DNA of 48,404 bases from GCA-2718845 sp913041905. GTDB lineage: Bacteria; Pseudomonadota; Gammaproteobacteria; GCA-002705445; GCA-002716945. The stretch covers positions 1 through 48,404 of the forward strand of contig CAJWJQ010000002.1 of assembly GCA_913041905.1 (NCBI GenBank), read 5' to 3'. The notes under the pieces were generated by a model. The model was not told the DNA's origin, made no database searches, and saw only the letters and a list, made by a program, of their open reading frames with translations. This document shows positions 1-8,459 of the stretch, in pieces. The stretch's first letter is position 1; each line of letters starts with the position of its first letter. The translations under genes and the position numbers were made by a program.

Positions 1-5
1 AAGGT

Positions 6-533
6 ATGGATAATTCTTACAGCCAAAGAAATCATTTACTAAAAGTCTTTATTCTTATCTTCATTTTTTGGTTTTTGCTCTCTGGTATGGCTGATTTACT
101 TATGATTATGCTTGGTTTGCTCTCATCTTTCTTTGTGGTATGGATTATAAATAAAATGGATTTAGTTGATCGTGAGGTTAGTTTTCATAACTTCAATATT
201 AGTAAATTAATTATGTATTTTTTCTGGTTACTACGTGAAATTATAGTGTCTAATTTGAAAGTGTGTTTATATATTATAACCCCTAATAAAAAAATAAACC
301 CAGAAATTATCAAAATTAAGTCAAGACAAAATTCTGAATTTGCTAATGTGCTATATGCAAACTCTATTACGCTAACACCTGGGACTGTCACTATAGATAT
401 AGATAAAAATAACTTTACAGTTCACACCCTTGATACTCAGTTTAAAGAATCATTAGAAAAAAATATTATGGGTGAGAAAATTTTATCTACAGAGCAAAAT
501 ATAAACAGGAAAGGAAAAGAACAAAATGATTGA
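6..533 (+). CDS. mrpE: Mrp/Mnh cation:proton antiporter subunit E
   Basis: Small membrane subunit of a multisubunit Na+(or K+)/H+ antiporter. The 175-residue product has two to three hydrophobic segments in its first 85 residues, then a soluble tail. That tail contains the family signature NSITLTPGTVTIDI (residues about 119-132) followed by a VHTLD stretch, both typical of MrpE. It overlaps mrpF by 8 bases and is the first visible gene of a nine-gene operon. The start is uncertain: ATG at 6 has AAGG directly in front of it with almost no spacer, and the frame is open to the window edge, so the true start may lie upstream. The last 20 residues are polar and carry the mrpF Shine-Dalgarno region. 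Confidence 0.85.
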   Translation: MDNSYSQRNHLLKVFILIFIFWFLLSGMADLLMIMLGLLSSFFVVWIINKMDLVDREVSFHNFNISKLIMYFFWLLREIIVSNLKVCLYIITPNKKINPEIIKIKSRQNSEFANVLYANSITLTPGTVTIDIDKNNFTVHTLDTQFKESLEKNIMGEKILSTEQNINRKGKEQND

Positions 534-801
534 AGCTAATATTATAGTTATTACATTAATTTCAGTTGCTCTATTAATATCTATACTTAGGTTTATTTTT
601 GCTGAAGAAATTTATACAAAAATTCTTGCTACTAATTTAATTGGAACAAAAATTGTTTTATTAATTTTGTTATCTGGAACATTGTCTATAGAAAAAGATT
701 TTACTGACATTGCTTTAGTTTATGCTCTAATTAATTTTATATCAACGATAGTAATTTTAAAATATTATGAAGATAAGGAAAAATGTAATGAGTATGATTG
801 A
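526..801 (+). CDS. mrpF: Mrp/Mnh antiporter subunit F
   Basis: A 91-residue protein with three predicted membrane helices (about residues 5-25, 36-53 and 61-79), the size and topology of MrpF. Family assignment rests on size, topology and position between mrpE and mrpG, because the sequence is diverged. An AGGAAAGGA Shine-Dalgarno sequence lies at 507-515, inside the end of mrpE. The gene overlaps mrpE by 8 bases and mrpG by about 14, suggesting translational coupling. In Mrp complexes E, F and G form the small-subunit part of the membrane assembly. Confidence 0.85.
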   Translation: MIEANIIVITLISVALLISILRFIFAEEIYTKILATNLIGTKIVLLILLSGTLSIEKDFTDIALVYALINFISTIVILKYYEDKEKCNEYD

Positions 802-1078
802 GGCTATTTTATTAATCCTAGGTGGAGTAACTGCTTTAATTGGAACGATCGGCTGTTTTAAGTTTAAAGACTTTTTATCTCGAACTCATGCTGTTTCTGT
901 AGTTGATACATTTTCAACTTTGTTAATTATTTTATCTTTAATAATACATAATGGTTTTACTTTATTAAGTGTAAAACTTTTTCTCATATTAATTTTTTTA
1001 TATATTACAGGAAGCACTGCTATACATGTCCTAACACAAGCTTTTTTAAAATATAGTAAAAAGGAAATAATAAAATAA
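788..1078 (+). CDS. mrpG: Mrp/Mnh antiporter subunit G
   Basis: About 96 residues with three membrane helices. The MrpG signature is visible as GTIGCFKFKDFLSRTHAVSV followed by DTFSTLLIILSL, corresponding to the usual G-x-x-RFPDFYxRLHA...DTLGxLLxLxG pattern. ATG at 788 is chosen over the in-frame ATG at 767 because AAGGAA at 775-780 gives it a normal Shine-Dalgarno spacing, and the family normally begins just before the first helix. ATG at 794 is also possible. It ends on the TAATG that starts the next gene. Confidence 0.85.
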   Translation: MSMIEAILLILGGVTALIGTIGCFKFKDFLSRTHAVSVVDTFSTLLIILSLIIHNGFTLLSVKLFLILIFLYITGSTAIHVLTQAFLKYSKKEIIK

Positions 1079-1608
1079 TGACTATTGCGCTATTATATAT
1101 TCTATTATCTGTCTTAATTGTGATTTCTATCTATGTAATAATTAGTAGAAATTTATTTTCAGTTATTATATCCACAACAATATTTAGTATGGTGTGTGCT
1201 CTTATATTTTTACTATTAGATGCAATAGATGTTTCGCTAACTGAGGCAGCGGTTGGCGCAGGAATTTCAACAATTTTATTTTTAAGCACAATAAGATATG
1301 TAGATATCATTGCAACAGATACTAAGAAAAGTACTGTGCCAATCGTAATATTATTTTTTTTACTATTAATTTCAATTAGTATATTAATTTATGATTTACC
1401 AGAGCCTGGTAAGGCAAATGTTGTAAATAATTCTCAAGCAACCAAATACTATATTAATAATTCTACCACAGAGATGGGTGTGCCAAATGTTGTGACTTCT
1501 GTATTGGCTGGCTATAGAGGTTTTGATACTTTAGGTGAAGTTATTGTTATTTTTATAGCTGGTATATCTGTATTGGGAATACTTAGAAATACAAAGGGAA
1601 GAACGTGA
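1078..1608 (+). CDS. DUF4040 / MbhD-MbhE-like subunit (MrpA C-terminal equivalent)
   Basis: A 176-residue membrane protein matching the C-terminal third of MrpA, here encoded as a separate gene. The first part (residues 1-80) is the DUF4040 (MbhD-like) domain with the conserved SLTEAAVGAGISTILFLS, whose Glu lies in a membrane helix. The second part contains a loop with LPEPG and ATKYY, then GYRGFDTLGEVIVIFIAG, the MbhE-like motif with its buried Glu. The gene starts at the ATG in TAATG and ends overlapping mrpB in GTGA. No full-length MrpA is present, so this operon resembles the split Mbh/Mrp arrangement rather than the Bacillus one. Confidence 0.8.
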   Translation: MTIALLYILLSVLIVISIYVIISRNLFSVIISTTIFSMVCALIFLLLDAIDVSLTEAAVGAGISTILFLSTIRYVDIIATDTKKSTVPIVILFFLLLISISILIYDLPEPGKANVVNNSQATKYYINNSTTEMGVPNVVTSVLAGYRGFDTLGEVIVIFIAGISVLGILRNTKGRT

Positions 1609-2027
1609 AACATCATACAGTACTAAGAATTGTCACTAAATTAATAATACCTTTAATACTACTTTTTGGATTGTATATACAATTTCATGGGGATTATTCA
1701 GCCGGCGGAGGGTTTCAAGCTGGAGTGATTATAGCTTCAGGCTTCATATTGTATAACATTATTTTTGGATTAGAAGTTGGGTTTTCTATTCTCAGTATAA
1801 ATATGACAAAAAACTTAATGGCTATTGGTGTATTGCTTTATATTGCAGTTGGCTTTATGGGAATTATCCAAGGTTTAAACTTTTTAGAATATAATTCTTT
1901 GCTTAGTTCTTCTAAAGAGGGGCAACTGTTAGGAATATTTCTTGTAGAATTAGGAGTTGGACTAACAGTTAGCAATGTTATGATTTTAATTTTTTACTCC
2001 TTTAATAATATGGGAGAAAAATTGTAA
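1605..2027 (+). CDS. mrpB: Mrp/Mnh antiporter subunit B
   Basis: A 140-residue subunit with four membrane helices (MnhB family). The diagnostic loop is FHGDYSAGGGFQAGVIIASG near residues 28-47, equivalent to the RGHxxPGGGFxGGL motif. Translation starts at GTG 1605, overlapping the preceding stop (GTGA), with AAGGGAAGA as a Shine-Dalgarno sequence just upstream. It ends in TAATG, overlapping mrpC. In MrpA-type complexes the MrpB fold sits beside the MrpA C-terminal helices and matches MbhF. Confidence 0.88.
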   Translation: MKHHTVLRIVTKLIIPLILLFGLYIQFHGDYSAGGGFQAGVIIASGFILYNIIFGLEVGFSILSINMTKNLMAIGVLLYIAVGFMGIIQGLNFLEYNSLLSSSKEGQLLGIFLVELGVGLTVSNVMILIFYSFNNMGEKL

Positions 2028-2350
2028 TGCTTTATGTTTTAAATATGACATTATTTCTCATCGGCCTGTTCATTATAGTTAGAGAATCTAATCTAATAAA
2101 AAAAGTAATAGGTTTAAATATATTTCAATCATCAGTATTTATATTCTATATACTAATAAGCAAGGTTGAAGGAGGTGTTCCACCTATAATAAGCGCTGAT
2201 CAATCTATATATTCTAACCCTTTACCACATGTACTTATTCTTACAGCAATTGTTGTAAGTATTGCAACTACCAGTTTAGCATTAGCTTTAATTATTAGAA
2301 TTAAAGATAAGTATGGAACCATTGAAGAAGATGATATTGACTTAGGTTAA
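2027..2350 (+). CDS. mrpC: Mrp/Mnh antiporter subunit C (NuoK-like)
   Basis: A 107-residue, three-helix NuoK/MrpC-type subunit. Visible family features are the central GLNIFQSSVFIFYI helix, the loop with PPI and DPLPHA-like NPLPHVLILTAIVVSIAT, and the final helix TTSLALALII. The polar tail ends in acidic residues. The gene shares its first base pairs with the mrpB stop and lies 3 bases before the first D-type subunit. In complex I and Mrp this subunit helps form the proton path between the A/B part and the D subunit. Confidence 0.9.
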   Translation: MLYVLNMTLFLIGLFIIVRESNLIKKVIGLNIFQSSVFIFYILISKVEGGVPPIISADQSIYSNPLPHVLILTAIVVSIATTSLALALIIRIKDKYGTIEEDDIDLG

Positions 2351-2353
2351 CTT

Positions 2354-3829
2354 ATGAATCAAATACCTATATTAATAATAACCTTACCTTTACTTTTAAC
2401 TCCTATTCTTTTACTTATACGAAAGATTAATATTGTTTATGCTCTTACTTTGATTGTGTCTTTTATTAATATAAGTTTAATTTTGGCCCTAGGCGCAGAA
2501 GTATACAATAATGGAAGCATTATATATGAGCTTGGGGGATGGCCAGCTCCAATAGGAATTAGATTAAATGCAGACTTATTATCTTGTTATTTTTTAACAT
2601 TTATAAATGTAATAAGTTTTTTATGCTTAGTTTCGAGCAAAGATATTATAAAACATCAAATACATGAAGATAACATATATCTTTTTTATATTGCTTGGTT
2701 ATTATGTAATATTGGATTTTCAGGTATTGTGCTAACAGATGATATATTTAATTTATTCGTATTCTTAGAAATTTCTTCTTTATCTAGTTATTTTCTTATT
2801 TCTCAAGCTAACTACAAAGGAACGCTTCTTGCTGCCATGCAGTATTTATTTATTGGAAGCATAGGTGCTGTATTTATACTATTAGCAATAGGTATTTTAT
2901 ATGCTCACACGGGTACACTAAACATGCATGATTTAGCAATGAAGATTGGACAGGCAAAATTTTCGGAGTCAATTGTATTTGCTCTGGGGTTACTGTTAGC
3001 GGGTGTTGGAATTAAATCTGCTTTATTTCCGCTACATGGTTGGTTAATAAAAACATATGCTTATGCTCCATCTATCGTAACCACCTACTTTGCAGGTACT
3101 TCAACAAAAATTGGAGTCTATATTCTTTTAAGAGTTTTCTTAGACATTCTTAATTCGATCAACCCTCTGGAATATTACGGATTAGCACAATTTATACTAT
3201 TTATATCACTTCTAGGTGTATTCTTGTCGACCTTGTATGCAGTAAAACAAAAAGAAGTAAAGAAAATGCTCGCATATTCTAGTGTAGCTCAACTTGGTTA
3301 TATAATTATTGCTATCATGTTGTTAATTCCTGATGGCCTAACAGCATCGTTGATACATGTTGTCAATCATTCAATAATCAAAACGGGTTTATTTTTAATA
3401 ATCGCGGTAATTTTTATAAACAATCAAAATGTAATAATTGAAGATTTGTCTGGATTAGGAAAAAAATATCCAATACTAATGAGTTGTTTTTTTATATTGG
3501 GTCTTGGTCTAATTGGGCTTCCAATAACATCGGGGTTCATTAGTAAATGGTATATTATTACGGCTATGCTTAAGTCAGAATATTGGTATTTTACATTTAT
3601 TGTACTATTAACTTCATTTATGACTTTATCTTATGTTTGGGTGTTAATAGAAAAAATATATTTTGCAACTAATGATAATGATGATGCAATTAATAATATT
3701 TCAATTTATCAAATGTTTTGTATTATTACGCTAACTGTAATGACTATATATTTAGGTCTAGAAACTTCACTTACTTCTGGTATAGCTGAAAATATAAGCA
3801 ATGACTTTTATGGGGTTACAGGAAAATGA
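2354..3829 (+). CDS. mrpD: Mrp antiporter subunit D (NuoN/NuoM-like), copy 1
   Basis: A 491-residue, roughly 14-helix proton-conducting subunit. Conserved charged membrane residues are in place: Glu139 in FVFLEISSL (helix 5), Lys221 in GVGIKSALFPLHGWL (helix 7), a Lys in HSIIKTGLFLI (helix 8 region) and the Lys of SGFISKWYI (helix 12). The loop AYAPSIVTTYFAGTSTKIGV is typical of the family. It overlaps the next gene by ATGA. Of the three D-type proteins here, this is the best match to classical MrpD by its position directly after mrpC. Confidence 0.88.
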   Translation: MNQIPILIITLPLLLTPILLLIRKINIVYALTLIVSFINISLILALGAEVYNNGSIIYELGGWPAPIGIRLNADLLSCYFLTFINVISFLCLVSSKDIIKHQIHEDNIYLFYIAWLLCNIGFSGIVLTDDIFNLFVFLEISSLSSYFLISQANYKGTLLAAMQYLFIGSIGAVFILLAIGILYAHTGTLNMHDLAMKIGQAKFSESIVFALGLLLAGVGIKSALFPLHGWLIKTYAYAPSIVTTYFAGTSTKIGVYILLRVFLDILNSINPLEYYGLAQFILFISLLGVFLSTLYAVKQKEVKKMLAYSSVAQLGYIIIAIMLLIPDGLTASLIHVVNHSIIKTGLFLIIAVIFINNQNVIIEDLSGLGKKYPILMSCFFILGLGLIGLPITSGFISKWYIITAMLKSEYWYFTFIVLLTSFMTLSYVWVLIEKIYFATNDNDDAINNISIYQMFCIITLTVMTIYLGLETSLTSGIAENISNDFYGVTGK

Positions 3830-5268
3830 CATTAATGATCCCTCATTTATCTTTTTTATTGTTTAGCATATTTTTATTATATTTAATAAGAAATAAATCT
3901 TTTTCAGGTTTAATTCATATATTAATTAGCTTTATCTCTTTTCTTTTTTCAATACATATATTAATTAATAAAAATATATTCTTATATAAAGAAGTAAATG
4001 TTATTGAAGTTTTAGAAAATATAGTTATTTCATTTAATTTAGATTATTTAGGTTTAGTATTTCTTGTTGTTTCTAATGGCTTATGGTTTATGACTTCCAT
4101 ATATACTAATAGGTACTTAAAACTAAATGATTATCCACGACATGGGAAGTTTTTTATTTTTTTCTTGATTTCTATGATGTCAACAAATGCAATTATATAT
4201 TCTGCTAATCTCTTTACTACTTTTATCTTTTATGAAATATTAACAATTGCTACTTACCCTTTGGTGACTTTTAAGTCAGATGAGAAATCTATTTTATCTG
4301 GTAAAAAATATCTATATTATCTTTTAGGTACATCAATAATATTTTTATTACCTGCAATTATTATTACCTATAATGTAACTGGCACTCTAACGTATACAGA
4401 AAATGGTATTTTCTCTGCTCATGATTACAATTTAATAAATCTTCTAATTATTTTATTTTTATTTGGAGTTGCAAAAAGCGCAGTCATGCCTTTTCATAAA
4501 TGGCTACCAACAGCAATGGTTGCTCCAACACCGGTAAGTGCGTTACTACATGCTGTAGCTGTGGTTAAGTCAGGAGTTTATATTTTAGTAAAAATAATGA
4601 TTTATATATTCGGATTAAATGTTCTTAAAAAAACAGGCGCTGATTTATTTATATTATTTGCATCACTTACAATTATACTGTCATCCATCATTGCCTTAAA
4701 ACAAGATAGTATAAAATTACGTTTGGCATATTCTACAATTGGACAGCTTTCATATATTATTTTAGGAGTCGCAATTTTAGCTCCGTACTCGATTTTAGCT
4801 TCTATCTTACATATTATTTTTCATGCATTAGGAAAAATCACCTTGTTTTTAGTATCAGGTTCTATTGCAACACAAACAGGGATAAAAAATGTTACAAAGA
4901 TGGATGGATTATCATCTCGTTTACCGTATACATGTTTATTAATGTCTCTTGGGGCGTTTATTATGGTAGGCTTGCCTCCAACTATTGGTTTTATCAGTAA
5001 GTGGTATTTAGTTATCGGCATCATTGAGTCAAATCAATTATATTTACTGATACTAATTATTGCGAGTACTATTTTAAATGCAAGTTATTACTTCCCTTTA
5101 ATCTACAGATCATATTTTATGCCCAACAGTATAAACTCAGAAATAAAAAACGAAGAAGATGTGCAATTAATTGCACCTGTTATTATTATTGGTCTAATTT
5201 CTATAATTCTATTTTTTAATCTAGATTCAATTATAATGTTTCTTGAGGAGAATATAATTTTAAAATGA
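3826..5268 (+). CDS. Mrp antiporter D-type subunit, copy 2
   Basis: A 480-residue second member of the proton-conducting antiporter family. Glu137 (FIFYEILTI), Lys217 (GVAKSAVMPFHKWLPTAM), the helix-8 Lys (HALGKITLFLV) and the helix-12 Lys (GFISKWYLV) are all present. The loop MVAPTPVSALLHAVAVVKSG is close to the MrpA/NuoL-type loop, so this copy may take the place of the N-terminal part of MrpA, which is missing from the operon. That role is inferred. It overlaps the gene before by ATGA and the small gene after by 4 bases. Confidence 0.87.
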   Translation: MTLMIPHLSFLLFSIFLLYLIRNKSFSGLIHILISFISFLFSIHILINKNIFLYKEVNVIEVLENIVISFNLDYLGLVFLVVSNGLWFMTSIYTNRYLKLNDYPRHGKFFIFFLISMMSTNAIIYSANLFTTFIFYEILTIATYPLVTFKSDEKSILSGKKYLYYLLGTSIIFLLPAIIITYNVTGTLTYTENGIFSAHDYNLINLLIILFLFGVAKSAVMPFHKWLPTAMVAPTPVSALLHAVAVVKSGVYILVKIMIYIFGLNVLKKTGADLFILFASLTIILSSIIALKQDSIKLRLAYSTIGQLSYIILGVAILAPYSILASILHIIFHALGKITLFLVSGSIATQTGIKNVTKMDGLSSRLPYTCLLMSLGAFIMVGLPPTIGFISKWYLVIGIIESNQLYLLILIIASTILNASYYFPLIYRSYFMPNSINSEIKNEEDVQLIAPVIIIGLISIILFFNLDSIIMFLEENIILK

Positions 5269-5480
5269 AAACACGTAAAAATATAATCTATGTACTCTTC
5301 GTTTTTGTCAATATTACCCCTTATTTATATTCTTTCTATGATTTCCAAAAAATACATTTTGGTATAGATAATATTATTGGCTTTTATCCAATTTATGGTT
5401 TTTTAGCATGTATGGGCTTAATTATTATAGCTAAAACTTTTTCGATAATTTTCAAAAAGGATGATACGTATTATGATTAG
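5265..5480 (+). CDS. small two-helix membrane protein in the antiporter operon
   Basis: A 71-residue protein with two hydrophobic helices (about residues 7-26 and 40-63), a YPIYGFLACMGL segment opening the second helix, and a charged KKDDTYYD tail. I do not recognise a named family. I recall small proteins of similar layout with a terminal DYYD-like tail beside D-type Mrp subunits in other proteobacteria, so it is probably an accessory subunit. It overlaps the gene before by 4 bases and the gene after by up to 20, which supports real, coupled translation. Confidence 0.75.
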   Translation: MKTRKNIIYVLFVFVNITPYLYSFYDFQKIHFGIDNIIGFYPIYGFLACMGLIIIAKTFSIIFKKDDTYYD

Positions 5481-7137
5481 CAATCTCATAACGCATCCAT
5501 CAATAGCATTAATAGCAGGAGCTATATTAATTTATATCTTCAAAGGAAGAGGAAATTATATATCACTAATTTCATTATTGATTTCATTTATTATATTAAT
5601 TGTCTTTACAGGGCAAAAAGATTTGATATTCGCAACAACAAAAATATCGATACACTATTTTTCATATAGCAATCTTTCATTTTTATTCTGTTTAGTTTTT
5701 CTGTTAATTGGCATTATTGGAAAAGTATTTTCAATTTATAACAATAATGATAATGAAAAAGCATTAATTTTAATATATATAGCATCTTCCATTGCGGTTA
5801 TTTTTTCAGGTGATTTTTTAACTTTATATGTTTTTTGGGAAATTATGGCAATAACTTCAACCTTTGTTATATGGTCTTCTGATTCTATTCATTCTGGTAA
5901 AGCGGGGCAAAGATATCTAATAATGCATTTATTTGGGGGTTTGATGTTATTATTTGGTATTATTGGTTTATATTTAGATACTAATAATTTAGCAATAAGA
6001 ATTATAAACCTTGAGAGTTGGTATAGCTGTCTTATTTTAACTGGTTTATTATTAAATGCTGGAGCCCCACCTTTTTCACAATGGATTTCTGATGCATATC
6101 CTGAAGGAAGTTATTCATCAACTGTTTTTTTATCTGCTTATACTACAAAAACATCTGTGTTTGTATTGATTATGACTTTTGCAGGAAATTATATTTTAAT
6201 TTTGTTAGGTGTTTACATGATTATGTATGGAATAATTTATGCTCTTCTAGAAAACGATATTAGAAGAATACTATCATATAGCATTGTGAATCAAGTTGGT
6301 TTTATGATTGTAGGCATAGGAATAGGAACAGAATTATCAATCAATGGAACTGCTGCACATGCATTTTCACATATAATTTACAAAGGTTTGCTTTTGATGT
6401 CTGCGGGCAGTGTTATTTATATGACGGGCAAAAGAAAGTGTAGTGATGTGGGTGGCTTATATAAAACAATGCCAATAACGGCTGCTTGCGGTATTATTGG
6501 AGCTTTATCTATATCTGCATTCCCATTAACATCTGGTTTTATTTCTAAATCAATGATTATAGATGCAAGCTATCATCAGAATTTAGAAATTATTTGGTTA
6601 CTATTGTTAGTTGGCTCGGCTGGAGTATTTTTACATGCTGGAATTAAATTTCCTTGGTTTGTGTTTTTTCATAAAGACCAACAAATTGATACGGAGGATC
6701 CTCCAATTTTTATGAAAGGATCAATGATAGTAGCATCTGCAATATGTATAATACTGGGAATGATGCCAAGCTTATTATATGAAATATTACCATACAAAGT
6801 AAATTATATTCCGTATACAGGAAATCATGTGGTATCACAACTTCATCTGCTACTATTTTCAGCATTAGCTTTTTTTATAAGTGTAAAATATTTAAAAAGA
6901 ACTCAAACAATTACGCTTGATATAGATTGGTTTTATAGGAATAAATTAGAATATATGGATAAAGCATATAATTACATAAGTAAAAGTTTATTTAATTATG
7001 TTGAAAAAATTAATTTAGGAGTGCTGAGAAATAAATTTGGAGTTTTTGAAGGTTTTCTATTAAAACAAATAACAATATCCAATATGCTAACTTTAATATT
7101 AATCACATTATTTATTTTTTTAGCCTTAAATATTTAA
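5461..7137 (+). CDS. Mrp antiporter D-type subunit, copy 3 (long form)
   Basis: A 558-residue member of the proton-conducting antiporter family. Glu127 (LYVFWEIMAITS), the helix-8 Lys (HIIYKGLLLMS) and the helix-12 Lys (TSGFISKSMII) are kept. The position of the helix-7 Lys is Asn199, in GLLLNAGAPPFSQWISDAYPE. The protein is about 70 residues longer than the other two, with a C-terminal amphipathic stretch and a final anchoring helix. ATG at 5473 may be the real start, since AAGG at 5457-5460 abuts the ATG at 5461 but lies 12 bases before 5473. The 3' end overlaps convergent pmbA by 4 bases. Confidence 0.85.
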   Translation: MIRIMISNLITHPSIALIAGAILIYIFKGRGNYISLISLLISFIILIVFTGQKDLIFATTKISIHYFSYSNLSFLFCLVFLLIGIIGKVFSIYNNNDNEKALILIYIASSIAVIFSGDFLTLYVFWEIMAITSTFVIWSSDSIHSGKAGQRYLIMHLFGGLMLLFGIIGLYLDTNNLAIRIINLESWYSCLILTGLLLNAGAPPFSQWISDAYPEGSYSSTVFLSAYTTKTSVFVLIMTFAGNYILILLGVYMIMYGIIYALLENDIRRILSYSIVNQVGFMIVGIGIGTELSINGTAAHAFSHIIYKGLLLMSAGSVIYMTGKRKCSDVGGLYKTMPITAACGIIGALSISAFPLTSGFISKSMIIDASYHQNLEIIWLLLLVGSAGVFLHAGIKFPWFVFFHKDQQIDTEDPPIFMKGSMIVASAICIILGMMPSLLYEILPYKVNYIPYTGNHVVSQLHLLLFSALAFFISVKYLKRTQTITLDIDWFYRNKLEYMDKAYNYISKSLFNYVEKINLGVLRNKFGVFEGFLLKQITISNMLTLILITLFIFLALNI

Positions 7138-8459
7138 GTAGTCCCACCTATTGTAATATTATCAATTAAAATAGACCCTGTTCTAATGTTGTTTCTTAGA
7201 TCAAAATCATTACCTATGGATTTAATATTCTCAAACATCTTAAGTAAATTAGATGCTACAGTTATTTCTGTTACAGGATGCTCTATTTTTCCATTTTTAA
7301 TTAAATAACCAAATGCACCTCTGGAATAATCACCTGTTAGGATGTTTGCTCCACTCCCCATCATCTCTGTTATTAAAATTCCATCCTCTAATGTTTCTAT
7401 TAAATTAGAAGGGCAAGGTAAATCAGGCTCCATTGTTATATTAGTTATTACTCCGTTGCCCGTACATTTCATATTAAGTTTTCTAGAAGAGTAAGTATCA
7501 AGCAAATAAGTGTTTAAGGTTCCATTCTGAATAATATCTTTTTCTATTGTTAAAACACCGTCACAATCATACGGTTTTGTGCCTGAGCCATCAGCTAAAT
7601 GAGGTTTTTCTTTAATGTTTATAAATTCAGGAAAGATTCTTTGATTAAGTTTTTCTAGCAAAAAACTAGACTTTTTATATATTGCAGGCCCGCTTATAGC
7701 TGATAAAAAACTACCTATCAGAGATGATGCCATTTCTGGTGAAAAAATTACTGGACAAGAACGTGTGCTTATTGTTTTAGCTCCTAGTCTTGATATAGTT
7801 CTTTTAGCAGCCTTAATGCCAATTTGTTTTGCTGTTTCTAATTTATTATAATCTCGTGCAGAAGAGTACCAGTAGTCTCTTTCCATTAATTTATTCTCCT
7901 CCGCTAAAGTTATACAGGATAAAGAATAGTCCGTAGATTTAAATGATCCAAAAGCTTCTTTTGTATTTAATATCATATGTTCATTATTTGCTGCAGAAAA
8001 AGTAGCGCCTTCTGAATTTACTATTCGTTTATCAAAATTAAAAGCTTCTTCCTCGCATGTTTTAGCTATACTAGCCATGTCATCTGTCTTTAAATCTTTT
8101 GGATAAAATATTCCTAAGTTTTTTGATGTAGATAAAGTAAAATTTGATTCTGGTAAACCTTGATATTCGTCAGGTTGAGTATTTTTAGAAATATTCTCTG
8201 CTTTTGCTATAGTTTTTTCAATACTTGCGCTTGATAGATCGTTTGTTGAGGCAATCCCTTTCTTATAATCATTGAAGACAGTTACTACCATTCCTGTGTC
8301 GTTATGATACTCGATATTTTCTACTTCTTTAAACCTACAATTAATACTAAAACCATTTGATGTTGTAACATTAAATTGATAATCATGCTTTTTATTTAAA
8401 TTAGTTATAATCTTCAATAACGTCTGCTTGATGCTTTGTGTAGTAACTAATTGACTCAA
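7134..8459 (-). CDS. pmbA: TldE/PmbA metalloprotease partner
   Basis: The TldE (PmbA) half of the TldD-TldE heterodimeric protease, which degrades unfolded peptides, processes microcin-type peptides and supports CcdA turnover in Escherichia coli. The 441-residue product has the family's N-terminal NTGMVVTVFNDYKKG-type segment and the C-terminal glycine-rich GSGANILTGDYSRGAFGYLI motif. Like other TldE proteins it lacks the HExxxH zinc motif, which is in TldD. It overlaps tldD by 4 bases and is the last gene of the holA-to-pmbA train. Confidence 0.93.
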   Translation of the reverse strand: MSQLVTTQSIKQTLLKIITNLNKKHDYQFNVTTSNGFSINCRFKEVENIEYHNDTGMVVTVFNDYKKGIASTNDLSSASIEKTIAKAENISKNTQPDEYQGLPESNFTLSTSKNLGIFYPKDLKTDDMASIAKTCEEEAFNFDKRIVNSEGATFSAANNEHMILNTKEAFGSFKSTDYSLSCITLAEENKLMERDYWYSSARDYNKLETAKQIGIKAAKRTISRLGAKTISTRSCPVIFSPEMASSLIGSFLSAISGPAIYKKSSFLLEKLNQRIFPEFINIKEKPHLADGSGTKPYDCDGVLTIEKDIIQNGTLNTYLLDTYSSRKLNMKCTGNGVITNITMEPDLPCPSNLIETLEDGILITEMMGSGANILTGDYSRGAFGYLIKNGKIEHPVTEITVASNLLKMFENIKSIGNDFDLRNNIRTGSILIDNITIGGTT

